A stretch of DNA of 6,273 bases from Methylacidiphilaceae bacterium. Lineage in GTDB: Bacteria; Verrucomicrobiota; Verrucomicrobiia; Methylacidiphilales; Methylacidiphilaceae. Shown here piece after piece: positions 4,870-6,273 of the stretch. The DNA lies in contig JAQUAR010000100.1 in assembly GCA_028687155.1 (NCBI GenBank), positions 1 through 6,273 of the forward strand, given 5' to 3'. The position numbers were made by a program, and so were the translations under genes. Under the pieces are notes generated by a model. That model did not search any database and was not told the origin of the DNA. It was given only the letters and a program-made list of their open reading frames with translations. Numbering within the stretch: position 1 is the first letter of the stretch; each line of letters begins with the position of its first letter.

Positions 4870-5661
4870 ATGAATGCTTCCGATGCCACGATGGCCGTCT
4901 TCCTGGACTTGGAGAACATCGCGCTCGGAGCCCGGGAAGCCGCCTATCCCAAGTTCGACATCCAGAAGGTGCTCGAGCGGCTCCTGCTCAAAGGGCATAT
5001 CGTCGTCAAGAAGGCCTATTGCGACTTCGAGCGCTACAAGGAGTTCAAGCGGGGCCTCCATGAGGCGGCCTTCGAGTTGATCGAGATCCCGCACGTGAGC
5101 CAATCGGGAAAGAACTCGGCCGACATCCGGATGGTGGTGGATGCGCTCGACCTCTGCTACACCAAGGGCCACGTCGACACCTTCGTCATTCTCAGTGGAG
5201 ATTCCGATTTTTCTCCGCTGGTCAGCAAGCTGAGGGAAAACGCGAAGACCGTCATCGGCGTGGGGGTCAAGAACTCTACTTCCGACCTCTTCCTCAACAA
5301 CTGCGATGAGTTTCTCTATTACGACGATCTGGTCCGCAGCGCGAAAGAGACTCCCGAGGTCGCCGAGCCCCGGGAGAAAAAGCCCAGGGGGAAAGCCTCG
5401 AAACCACCCGCCGACAAGGCGCTACAGATGGTCGTCGAAACGCTGGAAGCGCTGGTCCAGGAGAGAGGCGAGGACGAGCGGATCTGGGGATCGATGATCA
5501 AGCAGGCGCTCAAGCGCCGCAATCCGGGTTTCAACGAGCGGGCCTACTTCTTCCGCTCCTTTAATGACCTTCTTCTCGAAGCCCAAAAGAGAGGACTCCT
5601 GAAGCTGGAGCCCGAGGAGAAGTCCGGGGGGTATCTCGTCTCTCCCTCCGAAGCGCATTGA
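4870..5661 (+). CDS. NYN domain ribonuclease with C-terminal LOTUS/OST-HTH-like domain
   Basis: A 263-residue cytoplasmic protein in two parts. Residues 8-155 are a NYN (PIN-like, LabA/limkain-b1 type) nuclease domain: AVFLDLENIALG (9-20) gives D13 and N16, NSADIRMVVDAL (82-93) gives D85, and VILSGDSDFSPLVSKLR (106-122) gives D111 and D113. These form the expected metal-binding acidic cluster, so it is probably active on RNA. Residues about 156-182 are a charged linker rich in K, E and P. Residues about 183-258 look like a winged-helix LOTUS/OST-HTH domain (ERIWGSMIKQALKRRNPGFN, then FNDLLLEAQKRGLLKL and GGYLV), which in relatives binds RNA. This two-domain layout is known in bacteria, but its targets are not well defined. 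ATG 4870 is the first in-frame start; ATG 4891 is possible. Neither has an SD nearby. It is divergent from the MNT gene across 238 bases. Confidence 0.88.
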   Translation: MNASDATMAVFLDLENIALGAREAAYPKFDIQKVLERLLLKGHIVVKKAYCDFERYKEFKRGLHEAAFELIEIPHVSQSGKNSADIRMVVDALDLCYTKGHVDTFVILSGDSDFSPLVSKLRENAKTVIGVGVKNSTSDLFLNNCDEFLYYDDLVRSAKETPEVAEPREKKPRGKASKPPADKALQMVVETLEALVQERGEDERIWGSMIKQALKRRNPGFNERAYFFRSFNDLLLEAQKRGLLKLEPEEKSGGYLVSPSEAH

Positions 5662-5710
5662 GTTCGCCTGCCTCTCTCCCAAGTTCCGACGGAGTTGCCT
5701 TCGACGGCGA

Positions 5711-5739
5711 TTGACGCGAAGGAGTCTCTGCGCCATCAT
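5711..5739 (+). promoter_or_regulatory. Sigma70-like promoter upstream of the GltD-like gene
   Basis: TTGACG (5711-5716, 5 of 6), 17 bases, CATCAT (5734-5739, 4 of 6). The predicted start near 5746 lies before ATG 5789 but after the in-frame ATG 5738, which favours 5789 as the start codon. It follows the NYN stop by 49 bases. No intrinsic terminator is evident between them, so read-through from NYN is also possible. Confidence 0.4.
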
Positions 5740-5788
5740 GGGCCTGCGCCTCGGGGCCCCGCTGGTCGGGGGCGCGGAAGGTCCGCCC

Positions 5789-6273
5789 ATGATCCCCAAA
5801 CACGGCGACATGACGCCGGTCGTCGATCTGATCCGGGAAAAGGGCACGGGCCCCACTCGGACCCGTCGTCCGCTCTATGTCGATCTCCTGCCGCCCTGCC
5901 GGGCCGCCTGTCCCGCAGGGGAGGAGATCCAGGGCTGGCTCGCCCTGGCTCAGGCCGGAAAATACCGCCAAGCGTGGGAGCTTCTCGTCCGGGAGAACCC
6001 CTTTCCCGCGGTTCACGGCCGGGTCTGCTACCATCCCTGCGAGAGCCATTGCAATCGGGCCGACTATGACGAGCCCGTCTCCATCCATGGGGTCGAGCGC
6101 TTCCTGGGAGACTTGGCCTCGGCGGAGGGCTGGTCTTTCCCTCCCCCCGCGCCGCCCAGCGGCAAGCGGGTGCTGGTCGTGGGAGCGGGTCCCTGCGGCC
6201 TTTCCGCTGCCTACCATCTCACCCGCCTCGGCCATCGGGTGGAAGTCCATGAGGCGGGTCCCTTGGCCGGAGG
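5789..6273 (+). CDS. GltD-like FAD/NAD(P) oxidoreductase, N-terminal part (cut by window end)
   Basis: The first 161 complete codons of a protein resembling the glutamate synthase small subunit (GltD) and its relatives. An N-terminal Fer4_20-type domain has CRAACPAGEEI (37-47), GKYRQAWELLVRENPFPAV (57-75) and RVCYHPCESHCNRA (78-91), with cysteines C37, C41, C80, C84 and C88 for Fe-S binding. After a proline-rich linker (118-123) comes KRVLVVGAGPCGLSAAYHL (126-144), the GxGxxG dinucleotide fold, probably for FAD. Such proteins pass electrons between NAD(P)H and Fe-S partners. The opening PKHGDMTP and the reduced first cysteine group fit the relatives found beside 2-oxoacid:ferredoxin oxidoreductases better than classical GltD; the neighbouring gene is out of view. 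The start at ATG 5789 has GGAAGG at 7 bases. ATG 5738 is in frame and would add 17 residues, but its AAGGAG is 13 bases away and partly paired with 5698-5703. Confidence 0.85.
   Translation, partial: MIPKHGDMTPVVDLIREKGTGPTRTRRPLYVDLLPPCRAACPAGEEIQGWLALAQAGKYRQAWELLVRENPFPAVHGRVCYHPCESHCNRADYDEPVSIHGVERFLGDLASAEGWSFPPPAPPSGKRVLVVGAGPCGLSAAYHLTRLGHRVEVHEAGPLAG

Noticed and set aside
4632..4919. 96-residue N-terminal extension of the MNT protein
   Set aside because: The sequence is low-complexity, crosses a T7G6 tract and overlaps the NYN start. ATG 4631 has an SD at 8 bases and begins the fold.
4845..5063. Short plus-strand frame starting at TTG 4845, 7 bases after AGGGAGG
   Set aside because: Despite the good SD, the product is an off-frame reading of the NYN gene with no family likeness. 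A short leader peptide cannot be excluded but is not supported.
5561..6250. Long minus-strand open frame opposite the GltD-like gene
   Set aside because: The plus-strand frame carries the cysteine motifs and GxGxxG signature; the minus frame has no domain.

Overview
The window is GC-rich, densely coded bacterial DNA with short intergenic gaps and several clear Shine-Dalgarno (SD) sites. I place it only as 'GC-rich bacterium'. A verrucomicrobial methanotroph (Methylacidimicrobium-like) came to mind from the overall style, but nothing here proves it. There is no rRNA, tRNA, CRISPR array or intact transposase. No gene-free stretch exceeds 300 bases; the longest are 2049-2254 and 4632-4869.

Left part (1-2048, minus strand): a probable two-gene unit read right to left. 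A single-domain ABC ATPase (1218-2048) is followed after 105 bases by an XdhC/CoxI-family protein (102-1112), a maturation factor for molybdenum hydroxylases. The spacer can form two mutually exclusive hairpins. An imperfect hairpin lies just after the xdhC stop.

Middle (about 2150-2952, plus strand): a sigma70-like promoter precedes a broken YafE-like SAM-dependent methyltransferase. It lost about 40 central codons in an out-of-frame deletion near 2510. Similar direct repeats of about 25 bases lie just outside the gene on both sides, so it looks like a transferred cassette now decaying.

Right-centre (3025-5661): proteins predicted to act on nucleic acids or nucleotides. These are a Uma2-family PD-(D/E)XK endonuclease (plus), a convergent MNT nucleotidyltransferase plus HEPN pair (minus, MNT first), and a divergent NYN ribonuclease with a C-terminal LOTUS/OST-HTH-like domain (plus). 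The HEPN protein has no RX4-6H RNase motif, so the pair may not be a classical toxin-antitoxin system. The stretch just upstream of the NYN start can fold into a three-way junction and is the most intriguing non-coding structure here.

Right edge (5789-6273, plus): the N-terminal part of a GltD-like FAD/NAD(P) oxidoreductase with a cysteine-rich iron-sulphur domain, cut by the window end and preceded by its own promoter-like element.

There is no clear new multi-gene system. The best leads are the NYN leader, the atypical MNT-HEPN module and the repeat-bracketed methyltransferase.
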